Origin: Parerythrobacter jejuensis
Lineage (GTDB): Bacteria; Pseudomonadota; Alphaproteobacteria; Sphingomonadales; Sphingomonadaceae
Direction: 5' to 3'
DNA length: 64,000 bases
Assembly (NCBI RefSeq): GCF_039536765.1
Contig: NZ_BAAAZF010000001.1
Location: 62,001 to 126,000, forward strand
Shown in pieces: positions 25,368-35,004 of this stretch. The translations under genes and the position numbers were made by a program. Below the pieces are notes generated by a model that saw nothing but the letters and a program-made list of their open reading frames with translations, was not told where the DNA came from and made no database searches. The first letter of the stretch is position 1. Every line of letters starts with the position of its first letter.

Positions 25368-26054
25368 ATGTCGGAAACCCTCCTCCTCGCCGCGATCATC
25401 ATTCCCGGTCTTATCATCGCCATCGTTTTCCATGAAGTCGCGCATGGCTGGACGGCCTTGGCGCTGGGCGATCCGACAGCCAAGGAGCAGCGGCGTCTGA
25501 GCTTCAACCCGATCCGCCATGTCGATCCCGTCGGAACCTTGCTGGTGCCCGGTTTCCTGCTGGCAGTCGGCGGCCCCGTATTCGGTTGGGCGAAGCCCGT
25601 TCCGGTGACAAAGCAGAGACTGGACAATCCACGCTTCGGCATGATGGCCGTCGCGGCGGCTGGGCCGGGTATGAACCTGATCCTGGCTTTCGCCAGCGCG
25701 CTTGTGCTGGGTGTTGCAGCGAATGCCGGGAGTTTGCAGGCTTTGGGATCAGGGGAGCCAACCCTGCTTGCGCAGGGCCTGTTCTATTTCATTCTGATCA
25801 ATGTCTTCCTCGCCTTTTTCAACTTGCTGCCGATCCCGCCATTTGATGGATCGCATATTCTTGAAGGCCTGCTGCCGCCCAGCATGGCCGAGTATTACGA
25901 AAAATTGCGACCCATCGGCATGGCGCTCTTCTTCGGCTTGATCGCGCTCACATGGTTTGCACCACAATTGGGCGTGATCGAGAATACTGTCGGGCCGCCG
26001 GTGGAATGGGCGATGGACCGGTTTATCGGTCTGGCGCAGGCTGTGGCGGGCTAA
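25368..26054 (+). CDS. site-2-protease-family (M50) membrane metalloprotease
   Basis: 228 residues from ATG 25368; the frame open upstream overlaps tdk. Zinc-binding HEVAHG at 22-27 lies in the first membrane segment, and the third ligand is in the PPFDGSHIL motif of a later helix, the M50B layout. About five membrane segments; no PDZ domain, unlike RseP. Substrate unknown. Its TAA overlaps the galK TAG tail to tail. Confidence 0.88.
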   Translation: MSETLLLAAIIIPGLIIAIVFHEVAHGWTALALGDPTAKEQRRLSFNPIRHVDPVGTLLVPGFLLAVGGPVFGWAKPVPVTKQRLDNPRFGMMAVAAAGPGMNLILAFASALVLGVAANAGSLQALGSGEPTLLAQGLFYFILINVFLAFFNLLPIPPFDGSHILEGLLPPSMAEYYEKLRPIGMALFFGLIALTWFAPQLGVIENTVGPPVEWAMDRFIGLAQAVAG

Positions 26055-27094
26055 CCGGCCACGATGTGATCGACATATCTGGCTGCGGGATGGCGCGCTA
26101 GCAGGTCGGACTGCCATTTTTCGCGCATTCCGCCGGGTACGCAGGCGACGATGCAGCCGCCGAACCCGCCGCCCGTCAGCCGCGCACCGGTGGCACCAAG
26201 GCTGACAGCATCGGCCACCAGCGCATCGATGGCCGGTATCGACATCTCGAAATCGTCCCGCATAGAGGCGTGACTGTCGTTCATCAGGGCCCCGAACGCT
26301 GTGGTATCGCCCTTCGCCAGGGCATCGACGGCTGCCAGCACCCGGCGATGCTCCGTTGCACAATGCAGGGCACGCTTGCGGATCGTGTCATCGATACCCG
26401 GTCGATCCCGAATGTCGTCCGGTTCGAGCAGGCAGAGGGACTCCTCGCCAAATGCAATGCGCGCAGCGTCGCATTCCTCCTTGCGGGTCTTGTAACGCCC
26501 GTCGGTCAGTTTGCGCGAATGGCCGGAGTGGATGACCGCCATTGCGTGGTCGGGCGGGAGGGCGACGGTACGATAATCAAGCGTCTGCGTATCTAGGGCG
26601 ATCGCTTCTCCGGGCTGTGTGACCGCCACAGCGACCTGGTCCATGATGCCGCAGGGGACCCCGATATAGTCATTCTCGACCCGCCGCGCCGCGACAGCCA
26701 GATCGAGATCACTAATGGACGATCCGGCGCTGTATCTCGCCGCCTTCAGCACGGCTACAATCAAGGCCGCCGAGGAGGAGAGGCCAGCTCCCGCCGGGAT
26801 GGTCGATTGGATCGAAAGGCTTGCGCCGCCTTCCAACAGGCCCAACGAAGCCGCTTCCCGCAACGCTCCGACGGCAGGGTCGGACCAATGATCGAGTGCA
26901 TCCTCATCCAATGAACGCTCTGCTGAACCTCTGTAGCCGCGCGCCGACACACTGATCCGGCGATCTGAACGGGGGGTCAGGGTGACATCGAGAGCGACCG
27001 ATAGTGCCGCCGGCAATACCATGCCGCCATTGTAATCGGTGTGCTCCCCAATCAGGTTTACCCTGCCGGGAACGCGCGCATGAAAGCTCTCCAT
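26051..27094 (-). CDS. galK: galactokinase
   Basis: 347 residues, GHMP kinase. GEHTDYNGG (about 17) binds galactose, PAGAGLSSSAA (about 105) is the ATP loop and GARLTGGGFGGC the third motif near the C-terminus. It makes galactose-1-phosphate, the substrate of galT just upstream. It is the last gene of the leftward galactoside operon, one base after the galT stop codon. Confidence 0.95.
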   Translation of the reverse strand: MESFHARVPGRVNLIGEHTDYNGGMVLPAALSVALDVTLTPRSDRRISVSARGYRGSAERSLDEDALDHWSDPAVGALREAASLGLLEGGASLSIQSTIPAGAGLSSSAALIVAVLKAARYSAGSSISDLDLAVAARRVENDYIGVPCGIMDQVAVAVTQPGEAIALDTQTLDYRTVALPPDHAMAVIHSGHSRKLTDGRYKTRKEECDAARIAFGEESLCLLEPDDIRDRPGIDDTIRKRALHCATEHRRVLAAVDALAKGDTTAFGALMNDSHASMRDDFEMSIPAIDALVADAVSLGATGARLTGGGFGGCIVACVPGGMREKWQSDLLARHPAARYVDHIVAG

Positions 27095-27095
27095 C

Positions 27096-28187
27096 TCAAA
27101 CAGCCCGCAAGGCGACGACAGCGGCTTCGGGCATTACGTCGACGGTCATCACGCCGGTATGTTGTTCAACCGATGCAAGATATTTGACCCGGTCAGCGGC
27201 CCGCAACAGCGGGTAGAACTGGGCTGTCAGATGATATCCGTGTGATCCGCCACGCGGCGCGGCATGGAGGGCCAGCATGGTGGCGGAAGGCCTGCCGAAG
27301 AACGCATCGTAGCGTCGGGTGATCTCACCCAGCAGGCTGGCAAACCCACGCTTTTCCCTATCGGTCATATCTTGCAGGCCCTGTCGGGCGGTTTTGGGTG
27401 CGATCCACACCTCGTAGGGGAACCGGCTGAAGCGCGGGCAGAAGGCTGCGATGCCGTGTTCTTCCGCCAGACCATAGTCGGGCATTGCCCGCGCAATCTC
27501 GGCCGCCAGGTCATAACCATTGGCGAAGGCATCAATGGCTTGTTGCTGGATGTGAGGAATCTTGGAAAAGCCGTAAATCTGGCCGTGCGGATGGGGCAGG
27601 GTTACGCCGACTTCATCTCCGCGATTTTCGAAGGGCAGCACATAGGCGCAGCCTGCCTCGTGCAGGGCGCGATAGCGGTCTTCCCATGCCGCAAGCAGAA
27701 TTTCTCGGCGATCTTGCCCGATGCTGCATAAATTGCCTTCTGCCTGCGGGGCGTAGACGACAACTTCGCAGGCTCCCAGCGCGCGCGCGCTTGCGACGCC
27801 ATCCAGCGCCGCAGGGTCTGGTGCGCAGCTGTGTAGCCCCGAAAACTTGTTGTCGAAGACCGCGAGTTCAAAATCGGTGAACGGGATCTCGGTTGGCGGA
27901 CCGCTGGGTAGGGTGGGCGCCAGTGGATCGTCGCTGGCCGCCGGTTTGAAGGTGCGGTTCTGACGGTGTGCGGCGTAGATATTCCACTCATCACGGAGCG
28001 GATGATGCCGCAGTTCGCCGCCAAGGGCGATATCGTCCGTCTCTTGCTGTCCGGGCGCGAGTGTGTGCGGTGTGTGGCCATAGAGCCGAAGCATCCGCCC
28101 GTCGGCTTTACGAAAGGTGCGGCAATGGACAGGGCGGCCGGAGGCGTCCGGCCCCAGCTGGTGCAGCGCGTCCAGCGGCTCGCTCAT
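27096..28187 (-). CDS. galT: galactose-1-phosphate uridylyltransferase
   Basis: 363 residues from ATG 28187, overlapping the glpD stop by four bases (ATGA). The active-site LPHPHGQIYG carries the uridylylated histidine; FDNKFSGL and the GYHLTAQFYPLLR motif are also standard. It swaps UMP from UDP-glucose to galactose-1-phosphate in the Leloir pathway. galE is not in the window. Confidence 0.95.
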   Translation of the reverse strand: MSEPLDALHQLGPDASGRPVHCRTFRKADGRMLRLYGHTPHTLAPGQQETDDIALGGELRHHPLRDEWNIYAAHRQNRTFKPAASDDPLAPTLPSGPPTEIPFTDFELAVFDNKFSGLHSCAPDPAALDGVASARALGACEVVVYAPQAEGNLCSIGQDRREILLAAWEDRYRALHEAGCAYVLPFENRGDEVGVTLPHPHGQIYGFSKIPHIQQQAIDAFANGYDLAAEIARAMPDYGLAEEHGIAAFCPRFSRFPYEVWIAPKTARQGLQDMTDREKRGFASLLGEITRRYDAFFGRPSATMLALHAAPRGGSHGYHLTAQFYPLLRAADRVKYLASVEQHTGVMTVDVMPEAAVVALRAV

Positions 28188-29695
28188 ACTTCTCGTGCCT
28201 GGCGAAGATCGAACCATTTGCTCAGCGCAGCTTTCGCGATGTCGCCCAAATGAAGCCCCAACTTGCTGCGGCGCCACAGAACATCCTCCGCGGTACGGGC
28301 GAATTCGTGGTCGACCAGATAGGTCACCTCTGCCTCGTAGAGGTCACCGCCGAAATGCGTGCCGAGATCGTCGATCGAACCAGCTTCGCCCAGCACCTGC
28401 TCGATCCGGGTCCCATAGGCTCGGCAAAGGCGCCCAAGGCCCCTTGTAGGGAACCAGGGATACCGCTCCGCGCATTCGGCCACGAAAGCATCGAATGCTG
28501 TCACATCGATATCACCGCCCGGAAGCGGACTGTCTGCAGTCCAGCGCGTGTCGTTGATGGTGACATGATCGGCCAGCCGCTCCAGCGCATGTTCCGCTAG
28601 CTTACGGTAAGTCGTGATCTTGCCGCCAAAGATAGACAGGATCGGCGCCGCTCCATCGGGGGCATCCACCTCAAACACATAGTCACGCGTAATGGTGGAG
28701 TTGCTGCTCGCCTTGTCGTCATAGAGCGGGCGCACGCCGGAATAGGTCGACACCGCGTCGGACGGGTTGACCGGTACCTGTAAATACTCGTTGATCGCGT
28801 CGCAGATATATCGCGCTTCTTGATCAGAGATCTCGATGTGGTTCGGATCACCCTCGAAGCTTTCATCGGTGGTGCCGAGCAGCGTAAAGTCCCGTTCGTA
28901 GGGAATCGCGAATACGATCCGGTCATCGCGGTTCTGGAAGATGTAGCAATGATCTTCCGGATACAGCCGTGGCACGATCAGGTGGCTGCCCTTGACCAGC
29001 CGCAGATTGGCATGATTGCGACCGGGATTGGCGGTGTTCAATACGCTGTCGACCCAAGGCCCTGCTGCATTGACGACCGCTTTGGCAGTGATTGAGAACT
29101 CGGGCTCGTCAGTCCCTTTGAGCGTCGCGCTCCACTGCTGCCCGTCTCGTTCCAGGCCGGTACACTCGGTCTGCACGGCAATGTCGGCTCCGTGCTCTTT
29201 GGCATCCATCGCATTCAGGACGACCAATCGCGAATCTTCGACCCAGCAATCCGAATACTCGAACCCCTTGACCAAACGATCTTGCAGGAATTGTCCGTGC
29301 GGGGGCTGGCGCAGGTCGATCGTGCGGGTCGGGGGCAGCAGTTTGCGCCCGCCGAGATGGTCATACAGGAACAGCCCCAGGCGCAACATCCAGGCAGGGC
29401 GCAAGCCTGAGTCATGCGGCAGAACAAAGCGCAGTGGCCAGATGATATGCGGCGCCAGCGCAAGCAGGCGCTCGCGCTCGATTAGGCTCTCGCGCACCAG
29501 CCGGAATTCATAATGCTCCAGATACCGCAATCCGCCATGCACCAGCTTGGTACTGGCGGAGGACGTGTGGCCGGCCAGATCGTCTTTCTCTACCAGCAGC
29601 ACCTTCATCCCGCGTCCAGCAGCATCGCGGGCAATCCCGGCACCATTGATGCCGCCACCGATCACCAGCAGATCGTAACTCTCGGGGGTGCTCAA
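28184..29695 (-). CDS. glpD: aerobic glycerol-3-phosphate dehydrogenase
   Basis: 503 residues if started at TTG 29695, which overlaps the alpha-galactosidase stop as TTGA and has GGAAG seven bases upstream. A GTG at 29725 would give 513 residues but has no ribosome site. The FAD motif GGGINGAGIARDAAGRG follows at once, and HGGLRYLEHYEFRLV and the C-terminal DUF-like helical domain are typical GlpD. It oxidises glycerol-3-phosphate to DHAP into the quinone pool at the membrane. Lying between a galactosidase and galT is unusual. Confidence 0.93.
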   Translation of the reverse strand: MSTPESYDLLVIGGGINGAGIARDAAGRGMKVLLVEKDDLAGHTSSASTKLVHGGLRYLEHYEFRLVRESLIERERLLALAPHIIWPLRFVLPHDSGLRPAWMLRLGLFLYDHLGGRKLLPPTRTIDLRQPPHGQFLQDRLVKGFEYSDCWVEDSRLVVLNAMDAKEHGADIAVQTECTGLERDGQQWSATLKGTDEPEFSITAKAVVNAAGPWVDSVLNTANPGRNHANLRLVKGSHLIVPRLYPEDHCYIFQNRDDRIVFAIPYERDFTLLGTTDESFEGDPNHIEISDQEARYICDAINEYLQVPVNPSDAVSTYSGVRPLYDDKASSNSTITRDYVFEVDAPDGAAPILSIFGGKITTYRKLAEHALERLADHVTINDTRWTADSPLPGGDIDVTAFDAFVAECAERYPWFPTRGLGRLCRAYGTRIEQVLGEAGSIDDLGTHFGGDLYEAEVTYLVDHEFARTAEDVLWRRSKLGLHLGDIAKAALSKWFDLRQAREV

Positions 29696-31866
29696 TGCTC
29701 GGCTTCCAGATGATAAATCAGACACGTATCGGGATAGAGGAGGGGGACCTGCATTCCGTAGTCCATCAAACTCGCTCCGCCGAAGACGCTTCCCTTACCT
29801 AGCAAATCGGCATGATCAATGATCGATGGCGCGGTGACAGAGGGATTGGCAAGCGGCCAGACCAGCCTGACGCGATATTTGCGGCCTGCGTCGAGACCGG
29901 TGAAATATATTCTCTCGGGCAGGACAGTCGAATGCGCGTCAGTCTGCGCGCACGAGAAAAGCGCTTCCTCGCGATCCTTCGCAACTACGCCGATGAGATT
30001 GAGATAGGGGGCGGTATCGCCCCGTTGGAATTCTCCGCCATGCAGCAGGTCGCGATGCTGCTTGTAGAGCTTGATAGCCGCGGCCAGCGTTGCAAGATCG
30101 CGTTCTGTTTCGTCTCGCAGGTCAAGCTCCAGACCCATATGGCCGAAGATCGCGGTGCCTGCGCGGAACTCCATCGAATAGGTCCGTCTGGTCGTGTGGC
30201 AATGTTTCGGGCCGACATGGCTGCCGATCACCCGCAGCGGAAAGAATACGCTCGCCCCGCGCTCGATCCCCTGCCGGTCACGTGGATCATTGTTGTCGGA
30301 CGCCCAGATCCGGTCCGCCCGCTGCAAGATACCGAAATCCGCGCGCCCACCACCAGAAGAACAGCTCTCGATTTCCAGATCCGGATGCTTGTCGCGCAAT
30401 GCATCTATCAGCCGATATACGGCATGGGTCTGCCTGTGCATGGCTGGCCTGCCTCCGCTGCCGGGATGTGGGGTTTCACGGTTCATGTCCCACTTGATGT
30501 ACGACACGCCGTGAGCGGAAACGATGCCGGAAATCATGCTGAAGAGATACTCGAACACATCGGTTCGGCTCAGATCCAGTGTCAATTGACTGCGGAAGGG
30601 GATCTGCTCGACATTCTCGGCCTGCAACACCCATTCGGGATGTGCGCGGTACAGGTCGGAATCAGGATTGACCATTTCCGGCTCGAACCAGATGCCGAAC
30701 TCCATTCCCAGCGCCTTGACCCGTTCCACCAGTGGCCCCAGCCCGTTGGGAAAGACATCTTCGGAAACCCACCAGTCGCCCAGTCCCGCGCGATCATGAC
30801 GGCGACTGCCGAACCAGCCATCATCGAGGATGAAGCGCTCGGCACCAACCTTGGCGGCATCCTCTGCGAGCGTGATCAACCGTTCTTCGGATAGTCCGAA
30901 ATAGACCGCTTCCCACGTGTTGTAGTGGACCGGTCGGGGCCTCGCCAAAGCCCTTTGGGGCAAGACGGAATGGGTCAGGGCGGCGTGCAACTTGCGCGAG
31001 ACATCGGACAGGCCTTGCCGGCTGAAACCCGCGAACATTTCGGGCGTGGTGTAGCTCTCTCCAGCGGACAGGATGACCTCGCCGGGAAAGAGCAGCTCGC
31101 CCGTCTGCAGGAAATTGCGGCCATCCGACTGACGGTCTATCCGGATCCGGTTGTTGCCGCTCCACCCCAGATGAAATGCGGCGGCCAGGCCCGAATTTTC
31201 ATTAGTTGCAGTCGTTGTCAGGGTGATCCCGGGAAAATTGTCGTGGCTGGTGCGGCCAGCCTTGTTCTCGCGCAGATAGCTTCCGCGAAATATCTCAACC
31301 TCTTCGCGCGTGAACTCGCCGGACCAGCGACCGGTGAAGCCGGTGATGCGCTGCAGCTTCTGGTCTAGCGGGAGGGCGAGGGCACAGCACCAATCGACAG
31401 CCAGGTCTTCTCCGCCATCATTGGTGACCACTGCTTTCGCCCTGACCACGCCCGATGCGGGATCAAGCGCTATGATGTTATTCACGCTGATCGCGCTGTG
31501 CTTGTCTGTGCAATGGACGGTGACGCTACAGTCGGTATCTCTCGTGATGCGTTCGACCCGGAGATCGACCGCCCAGTCTTGGCCGTCGCGATGCACGATC
31601 AATCCCGGCGAACCCCCGATGCCAGTACCGAGCTCTTGCATCAGTGTTGCTGTGATGGGCGCAAGTGCATTGCCGTGCGCCCATTGGCGCGTAGCCAACA
31701 GAGCGAGTTCGGCGGGATCCGCGCCTACGATGCTCGGCCCGCAATAGACCACAGCGGGACGTTGCCCAGGCTCGGCATCCAGGATCAGCATGGTGCCAGT
31801 ACATTCCAGGTGGACATATTTGTCGGGCGCGGTCGTGGGCGTGCCTGGTGTGGTTTGGCGGTCCAT
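29692..31866 (-). CDS. alpha-galactosidase, GH36
   Basis: 724 residues from ATG 31866. The catalytic nucleophile is D460 in YIKWDMNR and the acid/base D524 is in ASDNNDP, within a TIM barrel preceded by the large beta-supersandwich domain and followed by a C-terminal beta domain. No signal peptide, so it acts in the cytoplasm on imported alpha-galactosides. It is the first gene of the leftward operon with glpD, galT and galK and is divergent from the symporter. Confidence 0.92.
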   Translation of the reverse strand: MDRQTTPGTPTTAPDKYVHLECTGTMLILDAEPGQRPAVVYCGPSIVGADPAELALLATRQWAHGNALAPITATLMQELGTGIGGSPGLIVHRDGQDWAVDLRVERITRDTDCSVTVHCTDKHSAISVNNIIALDPASGVVRAKAVVTNDGGEDLAVDWCCALALPLDQKLQRITGFTGRWSGEFTREEVEIFRGSYLRENKAGRTSHDNFPGITLTTTATNENSGLAAAFHLGWSGNNRIRIDRQSDGRNFLQTGELLFPGEVILSAGESYTTPEMFAGFSRQGLSDVSRKLHAALTHSVLPQRALARPRPVHYNTWEAVYFGLSEERLITLAEDAAKVGAERFILDDGWFGSRRHDRAGLGDWWVSEDVFPNGLGPLVERVKALGMEFGIWFEPEMVNPDSDLYRAHPEWVLQAENVEQIPFRSQLTLDLSRTDVFEYLFSMISGIVSAHGVSYIKWDMNRETPHPGSGGRPAMHRQTHAVYRLIDALRDKHPDLEIESCSSGGGRADFGILQRADRIWASDNNDPRDRQGIERGASVFFPLRVIGSHVGPKHCHTTRRTYSMEFRAGTAIFGHMGLELDLRDETERDLATLAAAIKLYKQHRDLLHGGEFQRGDTAPYLNLIGVVAKDREEALFSCAQTDAHSTVLPERIYFTGLDAGRKYRVRLVWPLANPSVTAPSIIDHADLLGKGSVFGGASLMDYGMQVPLLYPDTCLIYHLEAEH

Positions 31867-31994
31867 GGATGACGGGTAGCGCAGCAGCCCGCCTGTCCCA
31901 AGACAGAAAGTCCGCAAAACTGTTGGGACTGGCAAGCTCGGCCATCTCCGGACCGGCCCACATAGGAGAGTCATCGCGAGCGGTGTTGTCGTTG

Positions 31995-32025
31995 CCACGC
32001 GCAAATGCCACAGGGGTGCGCGTGG
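31995..32025. promoter_or_regulatory. inverted repeat between alpha-galactosidase and symporter genes
   Basis: CCACGCGCA (31995-32003) and TGCGCGTGG (32017-32025) are a perfect 9-bp inverted repeat with a 13-base spacer. It lies in the 221-base gap between the two divergent galactoside genes. It is a candidate binding site for a regulator of both units. No regulator gene is adjacent. Confidence 0.4.
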
Positions 32026-32087
32026 GACGTCGGAGCAATCGGCGGCCTGTATCGACGAGCCTGCGTTGACGAGGGGTGCTCCAGACA

Positions 32088-33563
32088 ATGAATGATCCGG
32101 TCCAGGTGGGCGTATTTCTAGCCATTTCCGCCCTGATAGCCTTGGCGACCTATCTCCATGTGCGTGGCACGCGCTCCAGCGGGGCCACCGATGCCAAAGG
32201 GCAGGAGCGTGACTACTTCCTCGCCGGGGGCTCGCTCAGCTGGTATTTCGTGGCCGGGTCCATCACGCTGACCAACCTGTCGACCGACCAGCTCGTCAGC
32301 ATGAATGGCAACCAGATGCTGCTCGTCGCGTGGTGGGAATTTGCCGCTGTTGCCGGACTGTTCATCCTCGCCTTCGTGTTCCTGCCGGTCTATTATCGCA
32401 ACAACTGCACTACGACGACCGAATTGCTGCAGAAGAAGTTTGGTGACCGAAACATCCGCGCCTTGATCTCGGTCCTCTTCCTTGCCGGCAACCTGTTCAT
32501 TTTCCTGCCTGCAATTCTCTATGGCGGGTCGCGGTTTTTCCTTTCCATGCTGGGGCTCGACGGTGGGCTCGAAAACCTGATGATGTCCTCGATCATCCTG
32601 GCGACCATCGGTGCAGCCTATGCGGTGTTCGGGGGTCTGCGCGCCGTGGCTGTGTCGGACACCTATTCGGGCGTGCTGGTATTGGGCCTGGCCGTCCTGG
32701 TTGCCTATCTCGCGCTGGCTGCGGTCGATTTCGACCTTAGCGGTATTCCTGCTGACCGGCTGACCCTGATCGGCGACGATGACAGCGATATTCCCTGGCA
32801 CACGCTGCTGACCGGCATGATATTCATCCAGACATTTTACTGGTCCACCAACCAGACCATCACCCAGCGCGCGATGGCATCTCCCAGCATCCGGGAGGCG
32901 CAAAAGGGCGTGCTTGCGGCGGCTGGTATCCGTTTGCTGATCGTGCCGCTGATTGTCGTGGTTCCCGGGATCGTGAGCTACAAACTATTTGGCGATGTGC
33001 CTTCGGATGGTGCCTATGGCATGATCGTTGCCGAGGTCATGCCGGTGTGGCTCTCGGGTGTTTTCGCCGCAGCCATCGTCGCGGCGATTCTGACGAGCTT
33101 CAACTCGATCCTCAATGCCAGCGCCGCGCTGTATGTGTGCGACATTCACGAGGCCTACGGAAAAGAGACCAGGAGCGTAAGGAAACTGGGCGCGATCGTC
33201 TCTGTTATCATGAGCGTCCTCGCGCTGGCGCTGGTGCCGTTTTTTGCGCAACAGGAAAGCCTGATTAACACGGTCCAGCAACTCTATGGCCTGCTTTCCA
33301 TGCCGATCCTGTCGGCGTTTATTGTCGGCCTGTGCTTCCGCAATGTGAAGGCAGGGGCCGCAATGATCGGGGTGGTCCTCGGTGTCGCATTCTATGCCTT
33401 CTGGAGTATGTATTGGCAGCCAGCGCACTACATTCACGGTATGGCCGCAACGCTGTTCCTTGCAGTGGGCGTAGCCCTGGCGGCGAACCGGCTGGTCTTT
33501 GGGCAAGCTGCAGAGCTTGCGATTGGGCGCGGTGAAGCGGAACCGGCCGGGGGACCAACTTGA
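32088..33563 (+). CDS. sodium:solute symporter (SSS family), probable galactoside transporter
   Basis: 491 residues from ATG 32088, with about 14 membrane segments. SSS marks include DYFLAGGSLSWYFVAGSITL near the start, FGGLRAVAVSDTYSG and LTSFNSILNASAALYVCDI, as in vSGLT-like sugar carriers. Divergent from the alpha-galactosidase operon, it is the likely sodium-driven importer of the galactoside or galactose (inference from context). Its stop overlaps the truB TTG start. Confidence 0.88.
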   Translation: MNDPVQVGVFLAISALIALATYLHVRGTRSSGATDAKGQERDYFLAGGSLSWYFVAGSITLTNLSTDQLVSMNGNQMLLVAWWEFAAVAGLFILAFVFLPVYYRNNCTTTTELLQKKFGDRNIRALISVLFLAGNLFIFLPAILYGGSRFFLSMLGLDGGLENLMMSSIILATIGAAYAVFGGLRAVAVSDTYSGVLVLGLAVLVAYLALAAVDFDLSGIPADRLTLIGDDDSDIPWHTLLTGMIFIQTFYWSTNQTITQRAMASPSIREAQKGVLAAAGIRLLIVPLIVVVPGIVSYKLFGDVPSDGAYGMIVAEVMPVWLSGVFAAAIVAAILTSFNSILNASAALYVCDIHEAYGKETRSVRKLGAIVSVIMSVLALALVPFFAQQESLINTVQQLYGLLSMPILSAFIVGLCFRNVKAGAAMIGVVLGVAFYAFWSMYWQPAHYIHGMAATLFLAVGVALAANRLVFGQAAELAIGRGEAEPAGGPT

Positions 33564-34552
33564 GCAAGCCGTCACCCCATGGTTGGCTGATCCTCGATAA
33601 ACCGCGCGAGCTCAGCTCGACCCAGGCGGTCGGGGCCGTGAAACGCAACTTGCGCGAAGGTGGATATGCCAAGACCAAGGTTGGCCATGGCGGCACGCTC
33701 GACCCGCTGGCAGAGGGCGTATTGCCGATAGCGCTGGGCGAAGCGACCAAGCTGGCTGGTCGCATGCTCGATGCTAGCAAGATCTATGAATTCACGATCC
33801 AGTTCGGGGCAGAGACCGACACGCTCGACAGTGAAGGGCAGGTGGTGGAGCAGACAGACCGCCGCCCGCCGATGGCGGCCATTGCAGCGGTGTTGGAACA
33901 TTTCACCGGGGACATTGAACAGGTGCCACCGAAATATTCCGCGCTCAAGGTCGACGGCAAGCGTGCCTATGACCTGGCGCGGGCCGGGGAAGAGGTCGAA
34001 CTGAAGACCCGGGCGGTCACCATCCATGCGCTCACATTTGCGGGCGATCGTCAGGATGCGGAGCTCGATTCCGCCTTTGCCACAACAGCGGGGCGACCGG
34101 ACCCCTACGACCCGTCTGCTCCGCTTGAGCTGGCGGACGCTGTGACGCTGACCGCACATGTCTCGAAAGGGACCTATATCCGTTCGCTGGCACGCGATAT
34201 TGCGCGGGCTCTTGGAACGCTTGGCCATGTTACCTATCTCAGGCGCACAAAGGCCGGCCCGTTCGCTGAAAATCAGGCGATTTCGCTAGACAAACTCAAC
34301 GAAATCGGTAAGGGCGCTGGCCTTCAAGACCTCCTCCTGCCGCTCGAGGCGGGGCTGGACGACATCCCGGCTCTAAAACTCGATCTGGAAAGCGCGCAGG
34401 CGGTCCGACAGGGCCGGGTCATTTCCGGACTGCCCCAAACCGATGGGCTCTATTTCGCGAAGCTGGCCGCTACGCCGGTTGCGCTTATGGAAATCACCGG
34501 TGGCACGGCCAAGGTCGTGCGGGGGTTCAACCTACCCGATGTCGCTGAGTAA
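33560..34552 (+). CDS. truB: tRNA pseudouridine-55 synthase
   Basis: 330 residues from TTG 33560 (TTGA overlap with the symporter). The catalytic Asp is D48 in [36 protein letters not shown] and the [12 protein letters not shown] strand follow. It makes the T-loop pseudouridine. The overlap with an unrelated transporter gene, and not with rbfA, shows a rearranged operon. Confidence 0.95.
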   Translation: MSKPSPHGWLILDKPRELSSTQAVGAVKRNLREGGYAKTKVGHGGTLDPLAEGVLPIALGEATKLAGRMLDASKIYEFTIQFGAETDTLDSEGQVVEQTDRRPPMAAIAAVLEHFTGDIEQVPPKYSALKVDGKRAYDLARAGEEVELKTRAVTIHALTFAGDRQDAELDSAFATTAGRPDPYDPSAPLELADAVTLTAHVSKGTYIRSLARDIARALGTLGHVTYLRRTKAGPFAENQAISLDKLNEIGKGAGLQDLLLPLEAGLDDIPALKLDLESAQAVRQGRVISGLPQTDGLYFAKLAATPVALMEITGGTAKVVRGFNLPDVAE

Positions 34553-34563
34553 GAGAGACACAC

Positions 34564-34833
34564 ATGTCGATTAGTGCTGAACAAAAGCAAGAAGTTATCA
34601 AAGAACACGCCCGCGAAGAAAACGACACGGGCAGCCCTGAAGTCCAGGTCGCCATTCTGACCCAGCGTATCCGCAACCTGACGGATCACTTCAAAGGCAA
34701 CCACAAAGACAACCACTCGCGTCGCGGCCTGCTGACCATGGTCAACAAACGCCGTAGCCTGCTCGCCTATCTCAAGAAGAAAGACGTAGAGCGCTACAAT
34801 GCCCTGATCGCGAAGCTGGGTCTTCGTAAGTAA
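34564..34833 (+). CDS. rpsO: 30S ribosomal protein S15
   Basis: 89 residues, the exact S15 length. [20 protein letters not shown] (about 20-39), [20 protein letters not shown] and the LIAKLGLRK end are diagnostic. It binds the central 16S domain. It lies 11 bases after truB and is followed by its own terminator ahead of pnp. Confidence 0.97.
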   Translation: MSISAEQKQEVIKEHAREENDTGSPEVQVAILTQRIRNLTDHFKGNHKDNHSRRGLLTMVNKRRSLLAYLKKKDVERYNALIAKLGLRK

Positions 34834-34843
34834 GAGTTTCGAG

Positions 34844-34870
34844 AGGCGGCTCCATTGTGGGCCGCCTTTT
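34844..34870 (+). terminator. terminator after rpsO
   Basis: A 7-bp stem AGGCGGC (34844-34850) / GCCGCCT (34861-34867) followed by TTTT lies 11 bases past the rpsO stop. The pnp gene starts 134 bases further on, so pnp may be partly independent or reached by readthrough. Confidence 0.75.
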
Positions 34871-35004
34871 CGCATATGGAGCTGGGCAACATCCGGTTGC
34901 CAGCCCAAGGGGCAGACGAAAGCCCTACACCGCACCGGGGCGGATTTCCCGGAACACAGAGGCCCCGTGACGCAATGTGGCGCACGGGTTCATAAGGAAA
35001 ATAC

